NCBI GenBank assembly: GCA_900755065.1
Contig: CAAEFC010000022.1
Span: 28,808-92,807 of the forward strand
DNA length: 64,000 nucleotides
Direction: 5' to 3'
Source: Bacilli bacterium
GTDB taxonomy: Bacteria > Bacillota_I > Bacilli_A > RFN20 > CAG-449
The notes below the pieces were generated by a model that did no database searches, was not told where the DNA came from, and saw only the letters and a list, made by a program, of their open reading frames with translations. Below are positions 34,780-43,354 of this stretch, piece by piece. Within the stretch, counting starts at the first letter, position 1. Each line of letters begins with the position of its first letter. A program made the translations under genes and the position numbers.

Positions 34780-34808
34780 TTGACAAGAGACTGAATTTTG
34801 TTTATATT
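34780..34808 (+). promoter_or_regulatory. Consensus promoter of tRNA-Val
   Basis: TTGACA (34780-34785) and TATATT (34803-34808) with a 17-base spacer, 20 bases before the tRNA. Confidence 0.85.
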
Positions 34809-34828
34809 ATTATCGTTATTCGGCTGAT

Positions 34829-34904
34829 GGGTATTTAGCTCAGCTGGGAGAGCATCTGTTTGACGTACAGAAGGTCGGGAGTTCGATCCTCTCAGTACCC
34901 ACCA
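34829..34904 (+). tRNA. tRNA-Val (anticodon GAC)
   Basis: The acceptor GGGTATT (34829-34835) pairs with AGTACCC (34894-34900), with discriminator A and encoded CCA. The D-loop AGCTCAGCTGGGAGAGC is standard. The anticodon stem TCTGT/ACAGA encloses TTGACGT, anticodon GAC. The T-arm contains GTTCGATCC. Length is 76. Confidence 0.98.
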
Positions 34905-34914
34905 TGAAGCAATC

Positions 34915-34943
34915 GGAAGATTCCTCGAAAGGAATCTTTTTTT
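34915..34943. terminator. Terminator after tRNA-Val
   Basis: AAGATTCC, the loop TCGAAA and GGAATCTT are followed by TTTTTT. It stands between tRNA-Val and the convergent cdaA and can serve both. Confidence 0.88.
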
Positions 34944-35709
34944 ACAGATTATTGTCGTCGTCCATGCGGGCGATGAACTCTTCCAGGAAAGAATCGTACG
35001 AACAACTTTCCATCTGCCCCTTATAGGTCAGAGAAATTCTCCCGGTCTCTTCGCTGACGACGACCGTAACCGCATCGGAAATCTCGCTGATGCCGAAAGC
35101 CGCACGATGACGGGAGCCGTATTTCCCGCTTAAAGCGCGCGTGGTCGGCGTATAGTAGACCGAAGCCGCCAGAATTTTGTCTCCGCGAATGACGACGGCG
35201 CCGTCGTGCAACCTCGTACCCGGATAAAAAATCGTCATCAGCAATTCCGAACAGACCGGCGCGTTGATCATCGTGCCGTTTTTGACGATATCGTTGAGAT
35301 TCGTCGTTTTCTCAAACGTGATGATCGCCCCCGTTTTCGTCCGGGACAATTCCTTCACCGTATCGGAAATCATCTTGTAAAAACTCTCTTTGACCATGCG
35401 CTTCTCGGCGTGTCTTTTATTCCGCGATTTGACATTGTTCAAAATGTAATATCGGTATTCGCTCGCGTTGATCGTCACGTAAACGATGCCCGAAGCGAAA
35501 AGAAAAGCGACGGCAAGAACGCTGACGCCGGTCAGATCGAAGATGCGGGCCAGCACATAGACGGCATCCGCGATCAGAATCGAAAAAACGACGAACTTTC
35601 TCCGCAGAAAGACGATCAGAAAAAAAGAGATTACCCCAAGGATAAGGACGCTGATCGCTAAATCAGACAGAAAGACCGGATCGGTAAATTTGTTCGTCAA
35701 CAGATTCAT
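34942..35709 (-). CDS. cdaA: Diadenylate cyclase CdaA
   Basis: CdaA makes the messenger c-di-AMP, which controls potassium and osmolyte uptake and wall homeostasis. I start at the ATG at 35709 with GAGGAAACGAAG upstream; 255 residues. Three transmembrane helices fill about residues 15-85, followed by the DAC domain with LHDGAVVI near 170 and GSRHRAAFG near 200, the two catalytic motifs. The usual CdaR and GlmM partners are not next to it. tRNA-Val lies convergent on the other side. Confidence 0.95.
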   Translation of the reverse strand: MNLLTNKFTDPVFLSDLAISVLILGVISFFLIVFLRRKFVVFSILIADAVYVLARIFDLTGVSVLAVAFLFASGIVYVTINASEYRYYILNNVKSRNKRHAEKRMVKESFYKMISDTVKELSRTKTGAIITFEKTTNLNDIVKNGTMINAPVCSELLMTIFYPGTRLHDGAVVIRGDKILAASVYYTPTTRALSGKYGSRHRAAFGISEISDAVTVVVSEETGRISLTYKGQMESCSYDSFLEEFIARMDDDNNL

Positions 35710-36264
35710 CTTCGTTTCCTCGCGCATATCTAGATTAGCATAGATGATCCGAAAAAGAAAGAAAAAGAAACAAATTCCGGTTAAGTTTCCGCCGGATATC
35801 ATGGACGAATTTTAGCAGGTCGAATTCTCCGAAACCGCAAAAATGCAAATACCATGATCGCGTTTCCGTCAGAGGCATTTTATTTGCGTATCTCGCTTAG
35901 GTTACGATCAATTATTCGGTTTTGGCACTCCGTTCAAATACGACCATTCTCCGGCGGTGCGACGGTAACGCTGAATCGCTATGCGCATTCGCTTTTCCCT
36001 TATAAGCGCACGATGATGAATAAACTGGGAAAGTCCCTCTCCTCGCCCGAATATCCGGCAACCGACTTCTGAGTCCTCTGCCTCCAACGGAGAGCGTTTT
36101 ATTCCGGGATAAACAAACCCTTCGATGAAAGAGCAAACCGGGAAGAGAATGAACCGATTGTGAAAAAAAAGACCTTCCTTTGCCGACATATTTTGAAAAT
36201 CGGAAAGATAAAGATATATTATTGAAGAAAAATTGCTTATAATATTTTATTAGGAGGTTTGCCT
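35710..36264. other. Long intergenic region without a supported gene
   Basis: About 550 bases between two divergent genes. Short frames exist on both strands (for example 35908-36189 minus) but none has a ribosome site or recognisable protein. A 7-bp inverted repeat (GCAAATA near 35847, TATTTGC near 35881) is present. A TATAAT at 36238-36243 and AGGAGGT at 36252-36257 serve the gene at 36265. I looked for riboswitch cores (c-di-AMP, SAM, TPP, cobalamin) and saw none I could defend. Confidence 0.4.
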
Positions 36265-36990
36265 ATGATTTCAAAAAAGAGAATGAAACAGTTCAAGTGG
36301 ATGGCCATCGCGGGTGCGTTAGTGAATATCGCGATCAATGTCTTATTCCTCGTGTACATCTGCATATCGATCGGAAGACTCGAAGAAGTTTTATCCACCA
36401 GTTTCTATTCGGACATTCACATTCAACTCTACCGTTGTTATTATTTCCTCGCCAATTTCATCACCGTCGATCTGGTGTTTTCCCTTCTGATCATTTCGGC
36501 GAGTTTCCGAATCAACCAGATCTTCTACCGGCTTAAATGGGCGAATATTCTGACAACGATCTTTTCGATCGCTATCGTCGTTCTTCTCGCGGTCTTTTCC
36601 AACCGCTTTCAGGAAGCCGGAGGCCATTACGTCGTTTCGATTCAAAGTTGGGTGATTTACGTTCTTCTCGGTATCGGTCTCGCCCTGATGTTAGCCGATG
36701 ATGTGATTCTCTATTTCAAGTTCAAAAACAATCCGTTCTATCATAACGGAAAATTCAGGAAAACCAACGCACGGAGCAATTATCGTTCCCGTCCGGAAGA
36801 CGACGTGATCGACGTCAACGAAAAGCAAAACACCGTAAATCAGGAGAATCTGTCCTATTTTGAAATCTACGAAAAACGCAGTCAGGAACTCCGTGAAGTG
36901 GAAGACCTCTTAGATCAGGGAAAAATCAACGAAGCCGAATATTCAAAAAGGCGCAAGGAAATCTACGAAAAATACGATCGTTACAATTGA
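36265..36990 (+). CDS. Four-helix membrane protein with C-terminal SHOCT-like segment
   Basis: The ATG at 36265 follows AGGAGGT; 241 residues. Four hydrophobic helices lie at about 12-38, 58-82, 92-114 and 128-150. A charged cytoplasmic region follows, and the last 35 residues (LREVEDLLDQGKINEAEYSKRRKEI) match the short SHOCT pattern 'L-x-x-L-x-D-x-G-x-I-x-E-x-E-Y/F', a module found at protein ends in oligomeric or membrane contexts. Function unknown. It stands alone with its own terminator. Confidence 0.8.
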   Translation: MISKKRMKQFKWMAIAGALVNIAINVLFLVYICISIGRLEEVLSTSFYSDIHIQLYRCYYFLANFITVDLVFSLLIISASFRINQIFYRLKWANILTTIFSIAIVVLLAVFSNRFQEAGGHYVVSIQSWVIYVLLGIGLALMLADDVILYFKFKNNPFYHNGKFRKTNARSNYRSRPEDDVIDVNEKQNTVNQENLSYFEIYEKRSQELREVEDLLDQGKINEAEYSKRRKEIYEKYDRYN

Positions 36991-36997
36991 CGTTCAA

Positions 36998-37018
36998 GGA
37001 GGGAAACCTCCTTTTTTC
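36998..37018 (+). terminator. Terminator of the SHOCT protein gene
   Basis: AAGGAGG, GAAA and CCTCCTT form a 7-bp tetraloop hairpin followed by T-rich sequence. Confidence 0.85.
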
Positions 37019-37023
37019 ATTAT

Positions 37024-38004
37024 TCAGGGTCTTTCGTTTTCGTAGCGGACCCATTCGGTTCTTACAAGCGGAAAAGAAATCAACTTCTTTTCGTCCAGGT
37101 CTTCGCGGAACAGATTCACCGCGGTGATCTGGTGATTGGAATACGTGGTATAGTAGTAAATTCCCCTGTCCGCACTGCAACAGGAGGTGTACTCGGTCGT
37201 TTCGTAGAGGTCCCTTTCGGTCCTTGAACTTCCTCTGACTTGTTCCACCGAACCCAGCAGATGAAAAAACTGATTGACGCTTTCTTCTTCGCTTTTTCCG
37301 GAGACGGAATGGACTTTATGAAAAGCCGCGCGAATGAAACGCGACGACGAACTGCCGTCTCCTGGAAGTCCCAAAGCGCCCATGCCGTGGCTGTACGGTT
37401 TCAGATCGATTTGATCTGAAAAGCGATTTGACGGAGAAGCATTCGTCAGCATCATGTAGTTGTTCAAAAGGAACATCTGTGTCGGAAAAGGCGGATTATT
37501 CGTGAGAATGCCGATCGGATTGTCGTGGATTTTGATTCCGTCTTTTTCGCATTCCACCGTAATCGCCCGGTTTTTATCGGCGATAATCCAGTGAAGTTCG
37601 GCGAGAGAAAATCCCTTGAACGTATGCGGCGTGAGATTGATTCTTTTGAGCCACGATTCCGCCTCGTCCACCGAGGCGCATCTGCCCAGAAGGAACGGAA
37701 TCAATTCAAACTGCGCCAGATTGACGAAGCCGTCTTTTTCCGGGAAATAAACGGCGTTTCCGACGAAATTCAATCCCGCGATGCAAAGGCCTTTTTCGTT
37801 CATCGCATCGTAGTAAAGGGGATACCGATCCTGAATGTGTGCCATGCCGATTATCGCGTAGTGTGTTTTCATTTCGCCCTGAAAGAGGAAGCGGAAAGGA
37901 AAATTTCTCGGTGCGATCGTCACTTCTTCTCCGTAGGTTTGATCGCAATCCAACGTTCTGCCGAAGTAAAAATGTTTCGTCTTGTACGTCGCGGCCGTGC
38001 ACAT
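37024..38004 (-). CDS. Choloylglycine hydrolase family protein, bile salt hydrolase type
   Basis: An Ntn-hydrolase that should mature by removing Met1 to expose Cys2, the nucleophile. The 326 residues match bile salt hydrolases and penicillin V acylases. Arg16 and Asp19 are in place (FGRTLDCD), AGLNFVGNAVYF supplies the substrate Asn, LTNNPPFP near 168 the oxyanion Asn, and GLPGDGSSSSRFIRAAF near 215-231 the active Arg. The GLPGD-x-S-S-x-SRF form favours bile salt hydrolase over penicillin acylase. No signal peptide. It hydrolyses glycine- or taurine-conjugated bile acids, a common trait of gut bacteria. Confidence 0.88.
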   Translation of the reverse strand: MCTAATYKTKHFYFGRTLDCDQTYGEEVTIAPRNFPFRFLFQGEMKTHYAIIGMAHIQDRYPLYYDAMNEKGLCIAGLNFVGNAVYFPEKDGFVNLAQFELIPFLLGRCASVDEAESWLKRINLTPHTFKGFSLAELHWIIADKNRAITVECEKDGIKIHDNPIGILTNNPPFPTQMFLLNNYMMLTNASPSNRFSDQIDLKPYSHGMGALGLPGDGSSSSRFIRAAFHKVHSVSGKSEEESVNQFFHLLGSVEQVRGSSRTERDLYETTEYTSCCSADRGIYYYTTYSNHQITAVNLFREDLDEKKLISFPLVRTEWVRYENERP

Positions 38005-38087
38005 CGCTGTTCCTCCGTTTCAGCACTAGTATATGCAGGAAACGGCGGCGCATGAAAAAAATCGGCGGGATTTCCCGTCGATTTCTC

Positions 38088-38411
38088 TTATTTTTCCCTT
38101 AAATCCAGTTCTCTTTTCAATTCCCGGATCACCGCGTCCACTTCGTCTTTCAGAACGCCGTAATTGACGATCAAGGGGTCTTCGTCCCATTCTTTCTGCA
38201 AGGAAAGATACGTCTTTTTTTTCGCCTCGTAGGTTTCTTTCCCGAGCGACAGGGCGAGATCTTTTTTCGCCTGATTCAGGTCTTCTTCCATCTTTTTGAT
38301 TTTTTCCGATCCTTCGATTTCCTCTTTGACCAGCAGGTATTGCCGGATCAGGGGATCGTTCTTGAATTCCTCGATGAACCGATCCAGATACGCTTGAAGT
38401 TCTTTATCCAT
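38088..38411 (-). CDS. ricA: YlbF/YmcA family protein (RicA-like)
   Basis: A 107-residue all-helical, highly charged protein of the YlbF/YmcA family. Seen features are an N-terminal amphipathic helix, DPLIRQYLLVKEEIE and the DPLIVNYGVLKDEVDAVI repeat-like segment. In Bacillus RicA, RicF and RicT form a complex that binds RNase Y and directs maturation of operon mRNAs. It follows miaB with an 8-base overlap, exactly as ymcB-ymcA in Bacillus, and RNase Y is five genes away in the same direction. That supports RicA over YlbF. Confidence 0.85.
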   Translation of the reverse strand: MDKELQAYLDRFIEEFKNDPLIRQYLLVKEEIEGSEKIKKMEEDLNQAKKDLALSLGKETYEAKKKTYLSLQKEWDEDPLIVNYGVLKDEVDAVIRELKRELDLREK

Positions 38412-39849
38412 CGGCTTCTTCTCCGATCAGCGAATAGGTGTGCGCTTCCCTGATCCGAACCGGAACGATCTTTCCGATATGCGCGGGATTCCCTTTGAAA
38501 TTGACCAACTTCTGGGTGTCGGTGTAACCGGTCAGCATCGTTTCGTTTTTCTTGGACGCGCCTTCCACGAGAACGGGAACGGTCTTTCCGACATAGGCTT
38601 CGGCCTTTTCGGCGATGTCTTTCGCCAGCGCTTCGTTGAGTTCCTCCAAACGGCGGTGCTTGACTTCCGCGCTGACGTGGTCTTCCATCGTCGCGCCCGG
38701 AGTTCCTACCCGCGGCGAGTAGATGAAAGTAAAGGCCGCGTCATAGCCGACCCGATGCACGACGTCAAGCGTTTTTCGGAAATCTTCGTCCGATTCATTC
38801 GGAAAACCGACGATGATATCCGTCGAAATGGCGACTCCCGGCACCAGCGCGCGAAGTCGTCCGACTAAGTCGAGATAGTCTTTCGCGGTGTACCTTCGCC
38901 CCATTCTCCTGAGAACGTCGTCGCTTCCCGATTGCAAAGGAAGATGAATCGCCGGCATGATATTCGGGTATTTCCCGATCGCCTCGAACATGCCTTCGGT
39001 AAAATCCCAAGGGTGCGAAGTGGTGAAACGGAGGCGGGGAATTCCCGTTTCCGCGACCTCTTTCAACAGCGTGGCGAAATCATAACCCAAATTCAGGTCT
39101 TTGCCGTAGGCATTGACGTTCTGCCCGAGCAGAGTGATCTCCTGATAGCCGGAAGAAACCAGCCGTCGGCACTCTTCGAGAATATCTTCTTTCAGGCGGC
39201 TTCTCTGCTTCCCCCGGGTATAAGGAACGATGCAGTACGTGCAGAACTTGTCGCAACCGTACATGATGTTGACGAAAGCCTTGATCCGGTCCTCGCGATG
39301 GCAGGGAATCCGCTCGATCACTTCGCCTTCCCGCGAAAAAACCTCGATGATCCGACATTTCTTTTCCAGAGCGTTCAGGATCAACTGAGGCAGATGAACG
39401 ATGTTGTGCGTGCCGAAAACGATGTCGACCTGCGGATAGGTTTTCCGGATCTTTTCGACGATGTGCGGCTGCTGAGCCATGCAACCGCAGACGAGAAGCA
39501 GGCGGTCTTCTTTCTCCGCCTTTCTTTTTTTCAAAGAGCCGATTTCGCCGAATACCTTGTCTTCCGCGTTTTCGCGGATCGCGCAGGTATTGAGAATCAC
39601 GACATCGGCTTCGGCCGGATCGGAAGCGCGTTCATAGCCGATTTCCAGAAGAATCCCTTCCAGATTCTCCGAATCCAGCACGTTCGCCTGACACCCGTAC
39701 GTCCGAATAAAATACGTTTTTCCGGAAGCGAGCATTTTCAGCCGGGTCGGAACGATCAGTTCTTCCCGGACGAATTCCGTCGGCTTTTTTCTTCTTCGGC
39801 TGGCTTCTTTCAGATCCGGCAATGCTTCGATGATAACTTCTTTGACCAT
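38404..39849 (-). CDS. miaB: tRNA 2-methylthio-N6-isopentenyladenosine synthase MiaB
   Basis: A radical-SAM methylthiotransferase acting on A37 of tRNAs. At 481 residues it has full length plus the N-terminal extension seen in Bacilli. The N-terminal cluster Cys are in YGCQANVLDSE near 52 and NTCAIRENAED near 87, and a third in VCGCMAQQ. The radical-SAM Cys are in YGCDKFCTYCIVPYTRG near 197-213. The C-terminal TRAM domain (about 415-475) contains GYTDTQKLVNFKG. It lies between spoVS and ricA in the conserved rny-ymdB-spoVS-miaB order. Confidence 0.97.
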   Translation of the reverse strand: MVKEVIIEALPDLKEASRRRKKPTEFVREELIVPTRLKMLASGKTYFIRTYGCQANVLDSENLEGILLEIGYERASDPAEADVVILNTCAIRENAEDKVFGEIGSLKKRKAEKEDRLLLVCGCMAQQPHIVEKIRKTYPQVDIVFGTHNIVHLPQLILNALEKKCRIIEVFSREGEVIERIPCHREDRIKAFVNIMYGCDKFCTYCIVPYTRGKQRSRLKEDILEECRRLVSSGYQEITLLGQNVNAYGKDLNLGYDFATLLKEVAETGIPRLRFTTSHPWDFTEGMFEAIGKYPNIMPAIHLPLQSGSDDVLRRMGRRYTAKDYLDLVGRLRALVPGVAISTDIIVGFPNESDEDFRKTLDVVHRVGYDAAFTFIYSPRVGTPGATMEDHVSAEVKHRRLEELNEALAKDIAEKAEAYVGKTVPVLVEGASKKNETMLTGYTDTQKLVNFKGNPAHIGKIVPVRIREAHTYSLIGEEADG

Positions 39850-39881
39850 AGTGCTTCACCCATCCGGAGATGGCTTCCTTT

Positions 39882-40145
39882 CTATTTCTTTTCGATCCGC
39901 AACTTGATGGCCGTCTTCTCTTTTCCGTCGATGGTGATCTCCTTGAACGACGGCATGACGTAGATTTCGATGCCGCTTGGAGTGAGAAAGCCCCTGGCGA
40001 TGGCGATGGCTTTGATCGCCTGGTTCAGTGAACCGGCTCCGACGGTGGAAATCTCCAAAAAAGATTGATTGCGCATCAGATTGCTGATTGCCCCGGCAAC
40101 GTTTGAGACATTGCTCGATGAGGCAACTTTGATTTGTTGTAACAT
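39882..40145 (-). CDS. spoVS: Stage V sporulation protein S (SpoVS/Alba-like)
   Basis: The 87-residue protein is almost a textbook SpoVS: VASSSNVSNVAGAISNLMR near 7-25, VGAGSLNQAIKAIAIARGFL near 35-54 and a C-terminal beta strand. It belongs to the Alba nucleic-acid-binding superfamily. SpoVS also occurs in many non-sporulating relatives, so it does not prove spore formation. It is preceded by GGAGAACGG and lies between ymdB and miaB. Confidence 0.96.
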   Translation of the reverse strand: MLQQIKVASSSNVSNVAGAISNLMRNQSFLEISTVGAGSLNQAIKAIAIARGFLTPSGIEIYVMPSFKEITIDGKEKTAIKLRIEKK

Positions 40146-40190
40146 TTTTTCCGTTCTCCTTTAATCAAAAATATGATCCGGAAAAACGTT

Positions 40191-40988
40191 TTATAACTCC
40201 TCTTCTTCGATAATCTCGTACAGAGGTTCGATCGACAGGCACTCGAAAGTCGCGTCGTCGAATTCGAGAACCACCGCAGAGAACAGACATTCGTCGTGGT
40301 CGATCATGTCGAAGTGAGAAGGTAATCCCGTCCACGTTCTCGTGATGACTTCTTCCTTGCGTGTTCCCAGAATCGAATTGTAAGGACCGCACATACCGAC
40401 ATCGGAAATGTACGCCGTTCCTTTTTCCAGAATGCGGTTGTCCCGGGTCTGCACATGCGTGTGCGTGCCTAACAAGGCAGAAATCTGTCCGTCGAAGGCA
40501 TACGCCAGCGCATATTTTTCACCGGTCGCTTCGGCGTGAAAATCGACGATGTGAAGATCGGATTTTCCTTCGTCTTCGATCAGAATCTTTTGAAGATCGT
40601 CGAAAGGATTTCCCACCTGCATCGCCATGAACGAACGCCCCATCAGATTGGTCACCCGGATCCGGATTCCGTTCACGGTAAAGAGATTCGTTCCGATGCC
40701 CGGCACGGATTCATGCACGTTATAGGGTCTTAACAGGCAATCGTAACGGTCGATAAAGTTGAAAATCTCCTTTTTTGAAGCGAAATGATTGCCCAGCGTC
40801 ACCACGTCGATGCCGGCTTCGAGCAATTCTTTGAAATGCTCTTCGTTGAGGCCTTTCCCGTGCGTGGCGTTTTCTCCGTTGGCGATGATGAAATCGATCG
40901 GACGGCGACCGCTTAAATGGTTGATCATGTAAGAAGCGACGTCCCGTCCCAGTTTGCCCACGATATCGCCGATAAAAAGAATATTCAC
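40191..40988 (-). CDS. ymdB: YmdB-type metallophosphoesterase
   Basis: A 265-residue calcineurin-like phosphodiesterase of the TIGR00282 group. Metal ligands are visible in FIGDIVGKLGR near 5 (Asp), IANGENATHGKG near 35 (Glu, Asn), VTLGNH near 63 (Asn, His), VDFHAEAT near 147 and GTHTHVQT near 174. In Bacillus YmdB hydrolyses 2',3'-cAMP and influences biofilm formation. Just after GNH, where most relatives have T/V-W-D-K/N-K-E, this protein has F-A-S-K-K-E, a small departure. It follows rny directly, as in Bacillus. Confidence 0.94.
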   Translation of the reverse strand: MNILFIGDIVGKLGRDVASYMINHLSGRRPIDFIIANGENATHGKGLNEEHFKELLEAGIDVVTLGNHFASKKEIFNFIDRYDCLLRPYNVHESVPGIGTNLFTVNGIRIRVTNLMGRSFMAMQVGNPFDDLQKILIEDEGKSDLHIVDFHAEATGEKYALAYAFDGQISALLGTHTHVQTRDNRILEKGTAYISDVGMCGPYNSILGTRKEEVITRTWTGLPSHFDMIDHDECLFSAVVLEFDDATFECLSIEPLYEIIEEEEL

Positions 40989-41036
40989 TTGCTCACCTCC
41001 CGAAACGATGAAAGAGAGACCGAAGTCTCTCTCCGT

Positions 41037-42698
41037 TTATTTAGCGACTTCCGTCGCCCGTACTTCCCGCACGACAGAAACCTTGATCTGCCCCGGATAG
41101 GTCATTTCGTTTTCGATTCTGTCCTTGATGTCCCGGGCCAGTTTATATGCCTCGTGGTCGGAAATCTTTTCCGGAACGACCATGACGCGTACTTCCCGTC
41201 CGGACTGCATCGCGAACGAAGAAGACACGCCGTCGTAACTTTTGCAGATCGACTCCAACGCTTCGATCCGTTTGATATAGTTTTCCAACGTCTCGCTTCT
41301 TGCTCCCGGTCTCGCCGCGGAAAGCGTATCGGCCGCGGAAACCAGATGCGAAATGATGTATTTGGCTTCGACGTCGCCGTGATGCGATTCGATGGCGTTG
41401 ATGACCACGTCGTCCTCGCCGTATTTTTTCGCCAACCGCGCGCCGATTTCCACGTGGCTGCCTTCCAGTTCAAAGTCCGCGGCTTTGCCGATATCGTGTA
41501 ATAATCCGGCGCGTTTCGCCTGATTCTGATCGAGTCCGAGTTCGCTCGCCATGATGCCCGAAAGATAAGCGACCTGAATCGAATGATCCAGAACGTTCTG
41601 ACCGTAGGACGTCCGGTATTTCAGACGACCGACGTAATCCAGCAATTCCTTGTTGATCCGCGGCAGACCGAGTTTGAAAGCCGCGTTGATTCCCGCTTCG
41701 TGAACCGATTTCTGCACGTCGTTTTTCGCTTTTTCCACGACTTCCTCGATTCTTCCCGGCTGAATTCTTCCGTCTTTGATCAGATATTCCAAAGCCAGTC
41801 TGGCCGTTTCTCTCCGGATCGGGTCGAAACAACTGACCGTGATGACTTCCGGCGTATCGTCGATGATGATGTCGACGCCGAGCATCTGTTCCAGCGTGCG
41901 GATATTCCGTCCTTCCCGTCCGATGATTCTGCCTTTCATCTCGTCGTTAGGCAGACTGACGGACGAAACCGTTTTTTCGGAAATCACTTCCTGCGAATAC
42001 TTGTCGATCGCCAGACCGATGATATTCTTCGCGATTCCCTCGGAGGTCTCCTTCGCCTCGTCTTCTTTCTGTTTCATGTAAGCAGCGATTTCCTGACTCA
42101 TCTGATCCTCTACGCGTTTGAGGACCTCCTTTCGCGCTTCTTCGAGCGACAGTTGCGAAACTCTCGCCAGTTCGTCGTCGATTTCCTGATTGCGTTTTTC
42201 CAGAAGTCCGAATCGGTTCCGGATTTCTTCCTCTTTCTTTCGGAACGCTTCTTCCTGTTTGCTTTGACGGGCAAGCAGGGCTTCCTGTTTCTCTTCCAAC
42301 GCGTTTTCTTTCGAGAGAAGCACATTGTCTCTCCGATCGATGTTCTGCTCTCTCTGATTGAGCCGATTTTCCTGATTCGCCAGTTCGATCTTTCTCTCTT
42401 TGATTTCCTTTTCGGCGTCGATTTTTAAATCCGCCGCCTCTTTTTTTGCTTCTTCTTTGAGTTGTTTTGCTACATTCTGCCCTTTTTCTTCGGCGTCCGC
42501 CAAAATTTTTTTGGCCTTGTTTTCCGCCTGCTCAGTGATCGCGTCTGCGTCCTTATTGGCGTCTTCGACGATCCTTCGCGCTTTGGCGACCGACCCGTCG
42601 GTGTTCTTGCTGTTGTACCAGGAAACGATCAGATACGAAACGCCTCCGCCGATGAGAAATAAAACAACGCAAAGAATAATCCATCCGTAATCCGGCAT
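41037..42698 (-). CDS. rny: Ribonuclease Y
   Basis: RNase Y is the membrane-bound endoribonuclease that starts most mRNA decay in Bacillota. The 553-residue protein has one N-terminal helix (about 6-26), a long charged coiled coil (about 30-225), a KH domain with MKGRIIGREGRNIRTLE near 252-270, and an HD domain with LLHDIGKAADFE near 398. The HD residues and the downstream SHLVSAADTLSA are intact. The leader is about 155 bases long, with an extended -10 promoter and a small hairpin. Its helper candidate ricA is in the same cluster. Confidence 0.97.
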   Translation of the reverse strand: MPDYGWIILCVVLFLIGGGVSYLIVSWYNSKNTDGSVAKARRIVEDANKDADAITEQAENKAKKILADAEEKGQNVAKQLKEEAKKEAADLKIDAEKEIKERKIELANQENRLNQREQNIDRRDNVLLSKENALEEKQEALLARQSKQEEAFRKKEEEIRNRFGLLEKRNQEIDDELARVSQLSLEEARKEVLKRVEDQMSQEIAAYMKQKEDEAKETSEGIAKNIIGLAIDKYSQEVISEKTVSSVSLPNDEMKGRIIGREGRNIRTLEQMLGVDIIIDDTPEVITVSCFDPIRRETARLALEYLIKDGRIQPGRIEEVVEKAKNDVQKSVHEAGINAAFKLGLPRINKELLDYVGRLKYRTSYGQNVLDHSIQVAYLSGIMASELGLDQNQAKRAGLLHDIGKAADFELEGSHVEIGARLAKKYGEDDVVINAIESHHGDVEAKYIISHLVSAADTLSAARPGARSETLENYIKRIEALESICKSYDGVSSSFAMQSGREVRVMVVPEKISDHEAYKLARDIKDRIENEMTYPGQIKVSVVREVRATEVAK

Positions 42699-42858
42699 AC
42701 ATTATCCTCCTTATGCTCAGTCTATATTTTAAAACTTCGCGACTGAAAGCGAAGCGAACAAATCGTATAGCCTTATGAAATATCCATTTTGCGCGAACGG
42801 TCAGGAATCCGTCCGGCCAAATATCGTAAAAGACCTTGTAGTTTGATCTACATTTTTT

Positions 42859-42867
42859 ATTATAGCA
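42859..42867 (-). promoter_or_regulatory. Extended -10 promoter of rny
   Basis: On the minus strand TGC-TATAAT (TATAAT at 42859-42864) forms an extended -10. The -35 is weak. A TGTAG/CTACA hairpin follows in the leader (about 42838-42852). Confidence 0.55.
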
Positions 42868-42911
42868 AAGATACGAAACAATAAAAACTGTTTTTTTTAT
42901 TTTATTGCGTC

Positions 42912-42938
42912 AGTAAGCGTTCATCAGGAAGGTATCCG
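42912..42938. repeat. 27-bp direct repeat, outer copy (att-like)
   Basis: Identical at 26 of 27 positions to 43357-43383. Read on the minus strand it encodes the same protein end as the TPR gene (D-T-F-L-M-N-A-Y, then TGA), with one synonymous change. It looks like the displaced original 3' end of that gene. Confidence 0.85.
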
Positions 42939-42984
42939 TTTTTTCGCTTCGCAGAGAATTCTTTATTTTTTATTCTTTTATTTC

Positions 42985-43197
42985 CTAGTGTCCTGATTTA
43001 GATGAACCAACGAATATTATTTTTCCATATTCTTGAATAATTCTTTGAACGGTTTTTACTGATTTTCCAATTTCTAAAGCCATTTCTTTTAAAGTTGTAT
43101 TTTCATTTTCTCTAATCAAATTAATTATCCTGTCCAAGTCACTTTTTTGGTGGACATTTTGATGGACATTTTGGTGGACATTTGAGGTATCACTCAT
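42985..43197 (-). CDS. Helix-turn-helix fragment with VHQN repeats
   Basis: A 70-residue frame: three VHQN/VHQK repeats, then a winged-helix domain (IINLIRENENTTLKEMALEIG, then KSVKTVQRIIQEYGKI). This is the typical C-terminal end of AlbA_2-type putative DNA-binding proteins, whose large N-terminal ATPase-like part is missing here. No ribosome site precedes the ATG. I therefore regard it as a gene fragment inside the insertion, though it could be expressed as a small DNA-binding protein. Codon and base use differ from the neighbours. Confidence 0.55.
   Translation of the reverse strand: MSDTSNVHQNVHQNVHQKSDLDRIINLIRENENTTLKEMALEIGKSVKTVQRIIQEYGKIIFVGSSKSGH
43145..43180. repeat. Three tandem 12-bp repeats
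   Basis: TTTTGGTGGACA, TTTTGATGGACA and TTTTGGTGGACA stand head to tail. Each unit encodes four residues (VHQN), so copy-number change keeps the frame. Confidence 0.85.
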
Positions 43198-43354
43198 ACT
43201 TTTTAAAATCTTTTTATTATATGGAATTCGAATATTATAATGATGATTAAAGAAAATGATTTAACTTCCAGCGAGGTTGCTAAACCATTTAAAGACTATA
43301 AATTATCCATGTTAAATGATATTTGTTTACTCGAAATTACGCAAATTAATTTCT

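Noticed and set aside
35908..36189. Minus-strand frame of 93 codons upstream of the SHOCT gene
   Set aside because: No Shine-Dalgarno sequence and an irregular composition with no domain or membrane pattern.
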